Source: CAZQRW01 sp964596115 (GTDB lineage: Bacteria > Hydrothermota > UBA3072 > B12-G15). From it: a stretch of 33,676 bases of DNA. The notes beneath the pieces were generated by a model that worked only from the letters and a program-made list of their open reading frames with translations, made no database searches and had not been told where the DNA came from. Positions 24,779 to 33,621 of the stretch are shown here, piece after piece; positions within the stretch are counted from its first letter, which is position 1; every line of letters starts with the position of its first letter. Location of the stretch: positions 1-33,676 of the forward strand of contig CAZQRW010000019.1 in assembly GCA_964596115.1 (NCBI GenBank), given 5' to 3'. The position numbers were made by a program, and so were the translations under genes.

Positions 24779-26298
24779 AACCGGAAAGAATCGGAAGGAT
24801 AACACTACCTATCTTTATATTTTTTATGTATTCACTATTTATGAATTATTCTGTCCCTCCTGGGGTGGATGGTTATCTTCCTTCCATATTTTATCGACCT
24901 GGTGTTCCTTTTTTCCCGGGTTTTGCTCTTTATATTCTAATAGGAAGAATTTTTACAATTATTTTTTCTAATGTTGCTATTGGTGCAAACATTCTTTCAA
25001 TGTTTTTGGGTACATTCTCAAGCGTTATATTTTACAGTCTCTTGCGGCTGAAATATAAAGGTATTTTACCCCTTTTGTGGACACTTATATTTTCTTTTCA
25101 CCCTGTTATTTTTTATTCATCTACAAATGCAACAATTATTACGCCTTCGATCTTTCTTTTTCTTCTTATGCTTTACTTTTATGAAACAAAAAGAGAAAGG
25201 TTGCTATACTATACAGCTGGTCTATCACTTACCTTTCACCCCATATTATATATACCCATTGTTTTTTTCTTGCTCAATACAAGAAGAAATTTAAAAAAAA
25301 ATATTATTTTTCTGGTTGTTGGTTTTTCTTCCTGCCTTTATCTGCTTATAATGACTTTTTATGATCCATTAATTGATTGGGGCAATCTTTATAATCTCAA
25401 ACATTTTGGCAGGATGGTGTTAAATACCCTTTCCCTTAATTTTATTCATCCATTCAGGGATTTTCCTTCCAGCCTCTACGGTACACTATTAGTTGCAGTC
25501 AAATATTTTGGTATATTTGTACCATTTATGTTCTTCTTGAAAGATAAAAAAAATCCAATAATTTATTTATTCTTAATACAATTTATTTTGATCCCCTTTG
25601 TTTCTAAGGGTAATTCTATCTATATAGGGTATGTATTTTTTGTTGCAATTATTTTAAGTATATATCTTGCATCTCAAGGCGTTATGATGCTAAAGCCTCA
25701 TTATAGATTAGTCATTCTTGCCTTTCTTCTATCACTTATGTTTTTGCAGAGTTATAAAGAAAACATTATGAGGGAAGAGCATTTTGGCAATTATTTAGTA
25801 CAGGAGTTCAATTCCCAGATAAAAAGTGGTGATTGCATACTGGGGGACAGGCTTTTTTTGCCCTACTTAATCTATCTTTATACTGTAAGAGGGAATTTTA
25901 GTTTAGAGATTGAGAATAATAATTTCTTGCATACAGGTTTTTGTGAACCCAATCTATGCCTATGGAAAAAGAAGCCATTTATATATTCCTACGGCCTATT
26001 TTTTTCAAAGTCCAGGCACAGGATAAAATGGGGCATTAAAACGCCGAATAATATAAGCCTATATGAAGGTGAGGAAGAGGCTTATGGACTTTTCCTTGTT
26101 AGGAGGGCTGCGTATTTAACAGGCCAAGGGAGATATATTGAAGGACTTAAGTACGCATATAGGGCAGAGAAATTAATCGGATTCAAGAGCGTTCGTTACG
26201 ATCTTATCAACCTTTATAAAAGATTAGGATTAGAAGAAAGGATAAAATTATTGGAGTATGGTAAAAAGAGACATATAAGGGAAAGGAGAAAAAAATGA
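24775..26298 (+). CDS. DUF2723-like membrane glycosyltransferase (GT-C type)
   Basis: This 507-residue protein has about ten membrane segments, then a soluble C-terminal part from about residue 330 with a TPR-like end (YLTGQGRYIEGLKYAYRAEK). Its N-terminus, PPGVDGYLPSIF through FFPGFALYILIGRIF and GANILSMFLG, resembles DUF2723 proteins, which have GDSGE, HPPGYPLY and NLFSA at these places. Some DUF2723 proteins are protein O-mannosyltransferases. The acidic pair is only partly kept (D32, no Glu), so activity is uncertain. It sits between a GT4 gene and two pilins, with ATGA overlaps at both ends. Confidence 0.68.
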   Translation: MKPERIGRITLPIFIFFMYSLFMNYSVPPGVDGYLPSIFYRPGVPFFPGFALYILIGRIFTIIFSNVAIGANILSMFLGTFSSVIFYSLLRLKYKGILPLLWTLIFSFHPVIFYSSTNATIITPSIFLFLLMLYFYETKRERLLYYTAGLSLTFHPILYIPIVFFLLNTRRNLKKNIIFLVVGFSSCLYLLIMTFYDPLIDWGNLYNLKHFGRMVLNTLSLNFIHPFRDFPSSLYGTLLVAVKYFGIFVPFMFFLKDKKNPIIYLFLIQFILIPFVSKGNSIYIGYVFFVAIILSIYLASQGVMMLKPHYRLVILAFLLSLMFLQSYKENIMREEHFGNYLVQEFNSQIKSGDCILGDRLFLPYLIYLYTVRGNFSLEIENNNFLHTGFCEPNLCLWKKKPFIYSYGLFFSKSRHRIKWGIKTPNNISLYEGEEEAYGLFLVRRAAYLTGQGRYIEGLKYAYRAEKLIGFKSVRYDLINLYKRLGLEERIKLLEYGKKRHIRERRKK

Positions 26299-26702
26299 TA
26301 GATAAGAATAGAAAAGGTTTTACATTGATAGAATTATTTGTTGTTATTGTAATAATTGGAGTTCTTGTTGCTATTTCTATACCAAATTATATTAGGTTTG
26401 TAGATAAGGCAAAGATAGCAAGTCTTATATCGAATATGCGTTCCGTTCAACTTACCGTGGAAATTACATCTATAAATGAAGGGAAATATCCAGAAGATGT
26501 AGCACATTTTATTGACAGTGTGCCAGGTAATATTAAGAACCCATTTAACCCAACTGGGCCCTTTCTTCAGGATGAGGCAGCTGAGAATACGCCAGGAGTG
26601 GTTGAATACCAAGCTGCTATTAAAGGAGATTATTATACCATCTGGGGTGTTGGAAAGGACAACAGACCGATAGATTTGATAATAAATCCCTCCAGTCAAT
26701 AG
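26295..26702 (+). CDS. type IV pilin-like protein (minor pilin or pseudopilin)
   Basis: This 135-residue protein has a prepilin leader ending KG with FTLIEL after it, so prepilin peptidase would cut before F9. A hydrophobic helix follows (LIELFVVIVIIGVLVAIS). The globular part ends YTIWGVG and then PIDLIINPSSQ, a tail also seen in the pilin at 26827, so the two look like diverged tandem copies. AAAGGAG precedes the ATG, and it overlaps the DUF2723-like gene by 4 bases, which suggests expression with the sugar genes. No assembly ATPase, platform or secretin gene is in the window. Confidence 0.88.
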   Translation: MIDKNRKGFTLIELFVVIVIIGVLVAISIPNYIRFVDKAKIASLISNMRSVQLTVEITSINEGKYPEDVAHFIDSVPGNIKNPFNPTGPFLQDEAAENTPGVVEYQAAIKGDYYTIWGVGKDNRPIDLIINPSSQ

Positions 26703-26735
26703 TTTGCAAATAGAGAAAATTCGCAATTTGCAAAT
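26703..26735. repeat. pair of TTTGCAAAT repeats between pilin genes
   Basis: TTTGCAAAT occurs at 26703-26711 and 26727-26735, 24 bases apart, the second within AATTTGCAAAT. Each copy holds the palindrome TTTGCAAA, so a dimeric regulator could bind, or the two could pair as a GCAAAT/ATTTGC hairpin. They lie upstream of the predicted promoter of the second pilin. Confidence 0.4.
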
Positions 26736-26775
26736 GAAATTTCTTCAAAATTTGTTATTATTTCTTAAAAATTTT

Positions 26776-26804
26776 TTGGAATAGAAATTGTAGCTAATTA
26801 ATAA
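26776..26804 (+). promoter_or_regulatory. possible promoter of the second pilin
   Basis: TTGGAA (26776-26781) and TAATAA (26799-26804) are 17 bases apart in a very AT-rich, 124-base gap, the longest gap inside the + strand run after iorA. The boxes match consensus only moderately. The context (strong ribosome site, terminator, different base composition of the gene) supports a separate promoter near here. Confidence 0.35.
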
Positions 26805-26826
26805 AATAATACAAAAAGGAGGTATT

Positions 26827-27261
26827 ATGAAAAAGAAGGGTTTTACGTTGATTGAGTTGATGGTTGTGGTTGTCATTATCGGTATTCTTGCAGCAATAGC
26901 GATTCCAAACTTTGTCAGGGTTATTTCCAGGGCAAAGGCTGCATCTGTTAAGGCAAACGAGCATACCTTCCAGGTGGCTGTTGAAACCTACAGTGTAGAC
27001 CATAATGGCGTTTACCCAACCTCTAATGATGTCAGCTGGGCTGCACCATCAGTAGGCTACCTTCCCAAGAATTTCAAGAATCCATTTAATAACCAAACAG
27101 GTACAGCTGCTTATACCGGGATGGCTTATAGTACAGCAACAGCATCCGCCAATCAAGGAAAGGTTGGCTTTGCCAGTGACGCAAGTGGTGTAGTTTATTC
27201 AATCTGGGGTTGGGGACAGTATGGCGTCTATGTAGGCCTGACACTAAACCCTGGTCAATAA
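26827..27261 (+). CDS. type IV pilin-like protein (probable major pilin)
   Basis: This 144-residue protein has the short leader MKKKG followed by FTLIELMVVVVIIGILAA, so cleavage would expose F6. The helix runs into RAKAASVKANEHTFQVAVE. A Ser/Thr/Ala-rich stretch at about residues 95-125 (TGTAAYTG, AYSTATASA) is a plausible surface loop or O-glycosylation region absent from the neighbouring pilin. The end YSIWGWG and LTLNPGQ matches that pilin. A strong GGAGG (26818-26822), a richer codon mix than neighbours and a strong terminator suggest high expression. It could be a type IV pilus or type II secretion major subunit. Confidence 0.9.
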   Translation: MKKKGFTLIELMVVVVIIGILAAIAIPNFVRVISRAKAASVKANEHTFQVAVETYSVDHNGVYPTSNDVSWAAPSVGYLPKNFKNPFNNQTGTAAYTGMAYSTATASANQGKVGFASDASGVVYSIWGWGQYGVYVGLTLNPGQ

Positions 27262-27267
27262 CCAGTA

Positions 27268-28860
27268 CTATCTATATTCCCCTGCCTCTGGCAGGGGAAT
27301 TTTTTTACCATTTTCTATTTCTTTTAAATATTGGTCCATATATACCTCTTCCAGAAATCTTCTGTTTATGTGGAGGAATTTAATGTAATCCCTTAGAAGT
27401 GTTTTATCAAACGGGTTGAGGTTTATTGCTATGATTACATTCTTCTCCATTGTTTTATTCATTCCAGTAAAATATCTCATATTTCTATATATTAGATTTG
27501 AAACTGCAAGATAGCTTTTGTAATCAAGGGGATCAATTTTTACAGAAGTCGCTATCATTCTATAAGAAAAGAATAGATTGGATAGGTCATTTGTTTTATG
27601 AAAGATTTTCTCATAGATTAATCCTATCTCCTTTGCTCTGAATGCCTCGGGATACAGAGAATAGGCAATATTTTCGAATAGGGCAGATTGAGAGAGGTTG
27701 TCATTCTTTGATGCTCTAATTGATAATGTATCAAATACGCCTCCAGCGATGGGTAGTAGGTAAAGAATGATAGGAATAGCAAAGGATAGAGAGGTTACTT
27801 TACTTATTTTTAGTTGGACCGTAACTTTTTCCCTCGAGATAAGGTAGAGAAGCATCAAGAAAATAAGAAAATTGCCCGGGAGATAGAAGGGATTATCTAC
27901 AAAGGAATGCAGAAAATATACGAGGACAGAAAGTCTGAGTGGAATAGAATAATTTGAAAAACCTTTAAAAAAGATAAAGAACAAAAATAAGAAAGCAAAA
28001 AGACCGAAAATGCCCATTGTTGCAAAGTAATGAATAAACTGATTGTGAGCAATTCTGGCATATCTATACACAATCCTCTTTTTTTCCTTAACCGGGAATG
28101 TATTTTTTTTTGCTGCATTTTCATAATTTCTCTGTCCCCATCCAGTGTAAGGTCTTTCCAGGCTGGTCTTTATTCCCTGTTTCCATAACTTTGGTCTCTG
28201 GAATGAAAAGACATCACTTTTTCTCTTTAAACGCTTTCCAACAGGATTGGGAATCGCCAAAATTAAAATTGAAGCAATTAAAAGTACTGATAGGGGAAGA
28301 TACCATTTTTTAAACAAGAAGGGAATTAAGAAAAAAAGCAGGATTCCTACCCTTGAACCAGAAAGGATAATACAGACGATGAAGATGGAATATAAGGAGA
28401 ATTTTGCTATTTTGTTTTTGATATATGCTGAAAGAAAGAAACCTACAAAGAGAGGCTCAATAATATATGTGGCATACCTATAGCTTCCAGAGAATCTCTG
28501 ATGGATCTGGAATGGAAGGAACATAACCTGTATAATCCCAAGGCAGATAAGGCCATAAATCAATATTTTCTTCTCAGGTTTCAGTAAAAGCAGGAGTAAG
28601 AAAAAGAGAAGGTAGGAAAATGTTTCCAAAAAGCCACCAGTTGACCTCAGAAAAGCAGGGGAGAATAAGGCAGAAATAAATGAGGCGCCAGATAGAAATA
28701 TTAGGGGAAGGAGAAATTCATTTCTTTGAATTTCTTTCTTCCTTATAAGAAAAATCGCTATGGCGATAAAAAAGCCAAAGAAAAAGGGTTTGTAATAACC
28801 TTCTCCACCTTTGAATAATACCATACCTAAAAGTGGTAAGAAAACAAGAAGAGCGTTCAT
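27268..28860 (-). CDS. O-antigen ligase/polymerase family protein (Wzy_C)
   Basis: This 530-residue protein has about twelve membrane segments and Wzy_C family signs: SGSRVGILL, then the periplasmic loop with RPYTGWGQRNYENA and RIAHNQFIHYFATMGIFGLF. Members ligate or polymerise lipid-linked glycans (WaaL, Wzy) or transfer them to pilins (PglL-type). The last 150 residues are soluble and alpha-helical, TPR-like (FFSYRMIATSVKIDPLDYKSYLA). Its start overlaps the stop of the GT-C-like gene by 4 bases (ATGA). The final codons carry the terminator of the facing pilin gene. Whether the acceptor is lipid A, a polymer or a protein is not visible. Confidence 0.85.
   Translation of the reverse strand: MNALLVFLPLLGMVLFKGGEGYYKPFFFGFFIAIAIFLIRKKEIQRNEFLLPLIFLSGASFISALFSPAFLRSTGGFLETFSYLLFFLLLLLLKPEKKILIYGLICLGIIQVMFLPFQIHQRFSGSYRYATYIIEPLFVGFFLSAYIKNKIAKFSLYSIFIVCIILSGSRVGILLFFLIPFLFKKWYLPLSVLLIASILILAIPNPVGKRLKRKSDVFSFQRPKLWKQGIKTSLERPYTGWGQRNYENAAKKNTFPVKEKKRIVYRYARIAHNQFIHYFATMGIFGLFAFLFLFFIFFKGFSNYSIPLRLSVLVYFLHSFVDNPFYLPGNFLIFLMLLYLISREKVTVQLKISKVTSLSFAIPIILYLLPIAGGVFDTLSIRASKNDNLSQSALFENIAYSLYPEAFRAKEIGLIYEKIFHKTNDLSNLFFSYRMIATSVKIDPLDYKSYLAVSNLIYRNMRYFTGMNKTMEKNVIIAINLNPFDKTLLRDYIKFLHINRRFLEEVYMDQYLKEIENGKKIPLPEAGEYR
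27276..27306 (+). terminator. strong rho-independent terminator after pilin
   Basis: An 11-bp perfect stem ATTCCCCTGCC (27276-27286) / GGCAGGGGAAT (27290-27300) with a 3-base loop TCT is followed by six T (27301-27306). It ends the + strand run. On the minus strand no T-run follows, so it would act in one direction only. The same bases encode residues IPLPEAGEY of the convergent gene. Confidence 0.92.
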
Positions 28861-30821
28861 TTTGTCCAGTAATGGGTAACTAAGTAATTTCCTTCTACAT
28901 TGACTTTATTAATTCCCTTCTTTCTTAAAGGAATTTTTATGACAGTAAAGGTATTTTTGACGGATAAGGTTGTATCAAGCACCTGGGCGCTATCAATGAT
29001 AATCTTTAATTTCTGGGGATCAGGATGATAATTAATTATTTCTGATATATCAGGATACTTTAGGACAAATCCTCTAAGTTTTTTAGTCAATCGGATAAAG
29101 AGGTAAGAATGGGCATCCTTACTTTTTATCTGGAAACTTTCGAATCCATTAATATATCTTCCTGCATCGGAATCTAAAGGGTATGCTCTGAAGGGGATAG
29201 GTAATGAGGTAAAATATCTATAATTATGTTTTTTTTCAGAGATGGGGTCGCATACATCAACCTCGTCAAAAAAAGTGGTTGTATCAGTGGTGGGTGTTAA
29301 ATCAGCCAGTGCTAAAGTAATGGGCCCTCCAATATAATTTATTTGTGTATGCAGAAGTGTATCTATATATTTTGAATAAAATTCACTCTCAAAGGAATTT
29401 ATACCTTTTTCGTTAATTATATAGATTTTTTTACCAAGTACCCTTTGTAACACCTCAAAGGTTTCAGAGGGGCAGAGATAATACTTCACACATTTTGCAA
29501 GAAGCGGATTTAATACGGGTGAGGAATGAATAACTTCTCTGTTTTCTGGAGAAAGTAAGTAATGAATCCTCATTGCCTGTGTTAGACTGAATATACGCTT
29601 GATTTGAGCTTGTTTTTTGATATATTCCGTCAGTTGGAAGTATTTTTTGTTTCCGATAGCGGTGTTATTGTAACCAGCAAATGAACCTACAGTGGAAAAG
29701 ATCAGGAGGAAAGACCAGATATATAAGATCCATTTTCTTATACTTTCAGAAGAAAATAAGGAGTATACGGCTATAATGGAGAAAAAGAATACAAAAGGAT
29801 AAGAAGGAATAATTCTTCTATTCATTTGAACACCGGAAAAAAAGGTAATGCTATCTTCTAATATCAGGGCTAAAAAGAATGTAAGAGCAAGAATAGAAAA
29901 TTTCTTATTTTTGTTTATAATTATTCCTATAAAGAAGAAAAAGCCCATAAAAATAGGGAAACTAATATTGACCGATTTGCCGAACAAACCGATACCATTC
30001 ATACTGGGGAAAAAGGAGAGGAGGGTACCTTTTATCTGGTCAAAAAAAGTAATGGTTGCATTCTGTATAAATACGGAGAAGGATGAATAATGATAAAGTC
30101 CCTGGGCTAAAGCCCCCGAGGGGAAAAGAGAACCATTTATTATAATGTTGGGTATATATTGGAGTAATGTAGCGAAAAATAACGGGATAGATAACTTAAA
30201 GGATAATTTTTTTGTTATTATCCACCTGAAGAGTATAAGAAATACGAAAAACATAGGTCCCTCTGGCCTTGTAAATCCTGTAAGGGTTGCAAAGGTAAAG
30301 AAAAATGCGGGCCTATCCATTAAAGACATTGCCCCCCAGAAAAGAAACATAAAGAAGGCAAGATCGTTCCCAATGAAGAAATTCATAAAAAAACTTGGGA
30401 AAAGGAGCAATAAGATGGAAACAAAGAACGCTACCTTTTTATTAAATCTCGAAAAAAAATTATAAATGAAAAAGATAGTAAACAGAAGAAAAATAAAGTT
30501 TATTATATAAACGAAAAGCACAGAGAGACTTGGGGATTTAAATCCTGTAAAAAATCCAACGCTTTCAAGAAATGGGAAAATATTATTTGTGGCTGCAGTT
30601 GTTCTCAAAGAATCTGTAGGATACATTTTGAATATAGCACCCTGGGATATATTTTTTGCTACGGTGAGAAATATATATCCATCATCTGTAGGGAAATCAA
30701 ATCGATAACCTGAAGCAATATAATTTATGTCTATCAGGGCAATAAAGAGTACAAAGGGGAGAAGAAAAAGAAAGAGTTTATCTCTATCCTCTCCTTTAAT
30801 TTCCTTTGAGAATTTCAGCAA
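28857..30821 (-). CDS. GT-C-like polytopic glycosyltransferase
   Basis: This 654-residue protein has about ten to eleven membrane segments in the first 400 residues and a soluble, probably extracytoplasmic tail from about residue 400. The first loop holds FPTDDGYIFLTVAKNISQG, with the acidic pair D46-D47 and the layout of GT-C enzymes that use polyprenyl-phosphate sugars (arabinosyl or mannosyl transferase-like). No closer family is recognised. The start is TTG at 30821 with AGGAGG about 12 bases upstream; no ATG occurs before the first helix. It overlaps gcvPA by 26 bases and the Wzy_C gene by 4. Confidence 0.65.
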   Translation of the reverse strand: MLKFSKEIKGEDRDKLFLFLLPFVLFIALIDINYIASGYRFDFPTDDGYIFLTVAKNISQGAIFKMYPTDSLRTTAATNNIFPFLESVGFFTGFKSPSLSVLFVYIINFIFLLFTIFFIYNFFSRFNKKVAFFVSILLLLFPSFFMNFFIGNDLAFFMFLFWGAMSLMDRPAFFFTFATLTGFTRPEGPMFFVFLILFRWIITKKLSFKLSIPLFFATLLQYIPNIIINGSLFPSGALAQGLYHYSSFSVFIQNATITFFDQIKGTLLSFFPSMNGIGLFGKSVNISFPIFMGFFFFIGIIINKNKKFSILALTFFLALILEDSITFFSGVQMNRRIIPSYPFVFFFSIIAVYSLFSSESIRKWILYIWSFLLIFSTVGSFAGYNNTAIGNKKYFQLTEYIKKQAQIKRIFSLTQAMRIHYLLSPENREVIHSSPVLNPLLAKCVKYYLCPSETFEVLQRVLGKKIYIINEKGINSFESEFYSKYIDTLLHTQINYIGGPITLALADLTPTTDTTTFFDEVDVCDPISEKKHNYRYFTSLPIPFRAYPLDSDAGRYINGFESFQIKSKDAHSYLFIRLTKKLRGFVLKYPDISEIINYHPDPQKLKIIIDSAQVLDTTLSVKNTFTVIKIPLRKKGINKVNVEGNYLVTHYWTK

Positions 30822-32109
30822 TTTTTTCTATTTCCTCCTTTGTTCTCTTCTCGGTAACGGAGACCAATAGATTATTTTCCCATTCGGGTCTAAATTTCCC
30901 AAGATCAATGCCAGCAAGAAATCCTCTTTCGGCTGCTTTTTTAATTATCTTATCTACATTATTTATCTTGATAACAAATTCTCTAAAAAATTTTCCTTTA
31001 TATGGGATTTCTAATCCATAATCTATAAGTAATTTATATAAATAGTGTGATTTTTGAGTGGTCTGGTACGCAACTTCCCTTAAACCAGATTTTCCAAGAA
31101 GAGATAGATATACGGCTGCAGCGAGGGCACACAATTGTTGGTTCGTACAAATATTTGAAGTTGCCCTCTCTCTTCTGATGTGCTGTTCCCTTGTCTGAAG
31201 GGTCATCACAAACCCTCTTTTTCCTTCCGAGTCAACGGTTTTGCCTATTATTCTCCCAGGCATATGTCGTATATAATCCTTTTTTGATGTAAATATACCA
31301 AGATAAGGACCGCCGAAGTTCATCGGAAGCCCAAGGGATTGCCCTTCAGCAGTGGCAATGTCAGCGTTATAATCGCCTGGTGCCTTCAGTATAGCAAGGG
31401 AGATAGGATCGAACGATACAATAAAAATAGCATCTTTGGAATGTATTATTTTTTCTATTTCAAAAACATCTTCAAGTATACCTAAAAAATTGGGATGTTG
31501 AACAACTATGGCAGCAGTGTCATTATCTACACTTATCTTATTGATTTCAGTTTCTCCATTTTTGTTTATAGGGATAAACTTGAGGGTAAAAGAGTCAGCA
31601 ATATATGATTTTATTACCTCTTTATATAATGGATTGATAGCGTCACTAATAAGAATTTTTCTTTTTCCATTTATACCTGCTGCCATAAAGATCGCTTCAG
31701 CAAGTGCAGTGGCTCCATCATACATAGAGGCATTGGAAACCTCCATCTCGGTTAAGTCACATATCATTGATTGGTATTCATATATTGCCTGAAGCGTTCC
31801 CTGACTTACCTCTGGTTGGTAGGGTGTATATGCAGTATAGAATTCTGGCTTTGATAGGATATGGTCTACAACTGAAGGTATATAATGGTCATATACTCCT
31901 CCCCCAGCAAAGCAAATCAGGGACCTGTTTTTTTGCGAGATTTCCTTTAGTAACTTATATACCTCGAGTTCTGATAGCGGAGGAGGGAGATTTATTTCAC
32001 CGCGAAATCTTATATTTTCAGGTATTGTTGAGAAGATTTCATCAATCCCTGCTCCAATCTTTTGGAGCATCTCTTCCCTTTCCCTTTTAGTGATAGGGAT
32101 GAAAGGCAT
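30796..32109 (-). CDS. gcvPA: glycine decarboxylase subunit 1 (GcvPA)
   Basis: GcvPA is the N-terminal half of the split P-protein that decarboxylates glycine and loads the aminomethyl group on GcvH. The 437-residue product has the family start MPFIPITKREREEML, the FAGGGVYDHYIPSVVDHI segment, TAYTPYQPEVSQG, and NFGGPYLGIF. It lacks the PLP lysine, which lies in GcvPB. Its ATG overlaps the gcvH stop by one base (TAATG). GcvPB normally follows but here a membrane glycosyltransferase does, so the second subunit must be encoded elsewhere or be absent. Confidence 0.95.
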   Translation of the reverse strand: MPFIPITKREREEMLQKIGAGIDEIFSTIPENIRFRGEINLPPPLSELEVYKLLKEISQKNRSLICFAGGGVYDHYIPSVVDHILSKPEFYTAYTPYQPEVSQGTLQAIYEYQSMICDLTEMEVSNASMYDGATALAEAIFMAAGINGKRKILISDAINPLYKEVIKSYIADSFTLKFIPINKNGETEINKISVDNDTAAIVVQHPNFLGILEDVFEIEKIIHSKDAIFIVSFDPISLAILKAPGDYNADIATAEGQSLGLPMNFGGPYLGIFTSKKDYIRHMPGRIIGKTVDSEGKRGFVMTLQTREQHIRRERATSNICTNQQLCALAAAVYLSLLGKSGLREVAYQTTQKSHYLYKLLIDYGLEIPYKGKFFREFVIKINNVDKIIKKAAERGFLAGIDLGKFRPEWENNLLVSVTEKRTKEEIEKIAEILKGN

Positions 32110-32495
32110 TACCCTTCCTCCTTTATGAAATTCTCGTATGCAGCAGAATCCATAAAATCGTTTAGTTCATTGGGATCATTAACCTCTATTTTAACCATCC
32201 ATCCCTTTCCATAAGGGTCTTGATTCACAAGTTCCGGGTGATTTTTCAGTTCCTCATTTACTGCCGCTATTTTTCCGCTTGCCATAGAGATAAGATCCGC
32301 AACTGTCTTTACAGCTTCTATTGTAGCTATAGCGCTACCTTTCCGTACCTCATTGCCGACCTTTGGCAACTCAACATATACGATATCAGATAATTCATGT
32401 TGTGCATAATCAGTTATACCTTCGGTAACAATATTCCCTTCAATATCAGCCCACTCATGATCCCTTGAATACTTTAGGCCTTCCTTTACTTTCAT
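32109..32495 (-). CDS. gcvH: glycine cleavage H protein GcvH
   Basis: GcvH carries the aminomethyl group on a lipoyl lysine between the P, T and L proteins. The 128-residue product has YSRDHEWA at the N-terminus and the lipoyl lysine K63 in TIEAVKTVADL. The C-terminal GKGWMVKIEV is standard. GGAGG precedes its ATG and an 8-base gap separates it from gcvT. The operon order gcvT-gcvH-gcvPA is common. Confidence 0.96.
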   Translation of the reverse strand: MKVKEGLKYSRDHEWADIEGNIVTEGITDYAQHELSDIVYVELPKVGNEVRKGSAIATIEAVKTVADLISMASGKIAAVNEELKNHPELVNQDPYGKGWMVKIEVNDPNELNDFMDSAAYENFIKEEG

Positions 32496-32503
32496 CTTTC
32501 CTC

Positions 32504-33598
32504 CTATTTATGGGTTCCGTTTTTATAAAAAGGTGGTCTGACTACAATGCCTTTTTCCTTTCTTCCCCTAATGTCAACAAGAATTTCATTCCCTATTTTT
32601 GAATGTTCAATACCCACATACCCAAGACCGATAGTTTTTTCAATACTTGGAGACCATGCCCCACTTGTAACAAATCCAATCTCTGTGCCAGAGCGGGATA
32701 AGATCTTAAAGTTATGTCTTGGTATTAATCTGCCTTCCATTTCAAAGGCAACAAGTTTTCTTTTGATGCCTTCATGTTTTTGTTTCATAATGGCATCTCT
32801 TCCTATAAATTCACCTTTATCGAGTTTTACTACCCAACCAAGGCCAGCTTCAAGAGGGGTAGTGTTCTTGTCAATATCGTTACCATATAGACAGTATCTC
32901 ATTTCAAGTCTTAGAATGTCTCTCGCGCCGAGACCTATGGGCGCAATTCCAAGGTCTTTACCCGCATCAAAAACAATATCCCAAATTTCTGGACCAAGGG
33001 GTGTATCTCCGTATATTTCAAAACCATCTTCACCAGTATACCCGGTTCTTGAAATGAGAAAATTTTTGTTTTTTATTTTACAGCTGGAAGCCCAGTAAAA
33101 TGAAATTGTTGATAGGTCAATATCTACTATCTTTTGAACAACACTTTCACTTAAAGGACCCTGAACGGCAAGCTGGAAATATTGATCACTCTTATTTTCT
33201 AACCTTATATTCCATCTTTTGTTTTTGACTATCCACTCGAAGTCCTTATCAGTATTAGAGGCATTTACTACAAGAAGAATTTTATCTGGAAGTTTATAAA
33301 CCAGGAGATCATCTACAATCCCTCCATCTGGATAAGGCATAGTTGAGTATTGAACCTGAAACAGGCTAAGTTTTGATACATCGTTTGTTGTAATGTAATT
33401 AGCAAAATTTTCAGCATCGGGGCCAGTAATTTCAATTTCGCCCATATGAGAAACATCAAACACACCCACCTTTTTTCTTACCTGGAGCGTTTCAGAAATA
33501 ATAGAGGAGTATTGCACAGGCATTTCGAATCCTGCAAAAGGAACAATTTTAGCTCCCATCTCAATATGTTTTTCATAAAATGGAGTCTTCTTAAGCAT
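32504..33598 (-). CDS. gcvT: aminomethyltransferase GcvT
   Basis: GcvT releases ammonia and passes the methylene group to tetrahydrofolate. The 364-residue product has the folate-binding hallmarks: the FAGFEMPVQY start, VFDVSHMGEI, GGIVDDLLVY, VNASNTDKDFEW, GYTGEDGFEIY and LRLEMRYCLYGNDI. The ATG at 33598 follows AAGGAG and a clear promoter. It is the first gene of a minus-strand run that continues through gcvH, gcvPA and two membrane sugar genes. Confidence 0.97.
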   Translation of the reverse strand: MLKKTPFYEKHIEMGAKIVPFAGFEMPVQYSSIISETLQVRKKVGVFDVSHMGEIEITGPDAENFANYITTNDVSKLSLFQVQYSTMPYPDGGIVDDLLVYKLPDKILLVVNASNTDKDFEWIVKNKRWNIRLENKSDQYFQLAVQGPLSESVVQKIVDIDLSTISFYWASSCKIKNKNFLISRTGYTGEDGFEIYGDTPLGPEIWDIVFDAGKDLGIAPIGLGARDILRLEMRYCLYGNDIDKNTTPLEAGLGWVVKLDKGEFIGRDAIMKQKHEGIKRKLVAFEMEGRLIPRHNFKILSRSGTEIGFVTSGAWSPSIEKTIGLGYVGIEHSKIGNEILVDIRGRKEKGIVVRPPFYKNGTHK

Positions 33599-33621
33599 AT
33601 CACAATCTCCTTTTTTTTGTT

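Noticed and set aside
32547..33098. 183-residue open frame on the plus strand opposite gcvT
   Set aside because: GcvT is certain on the other strand. This frame is Ser/Pro-rich with no family resemblance and no ribosome site.
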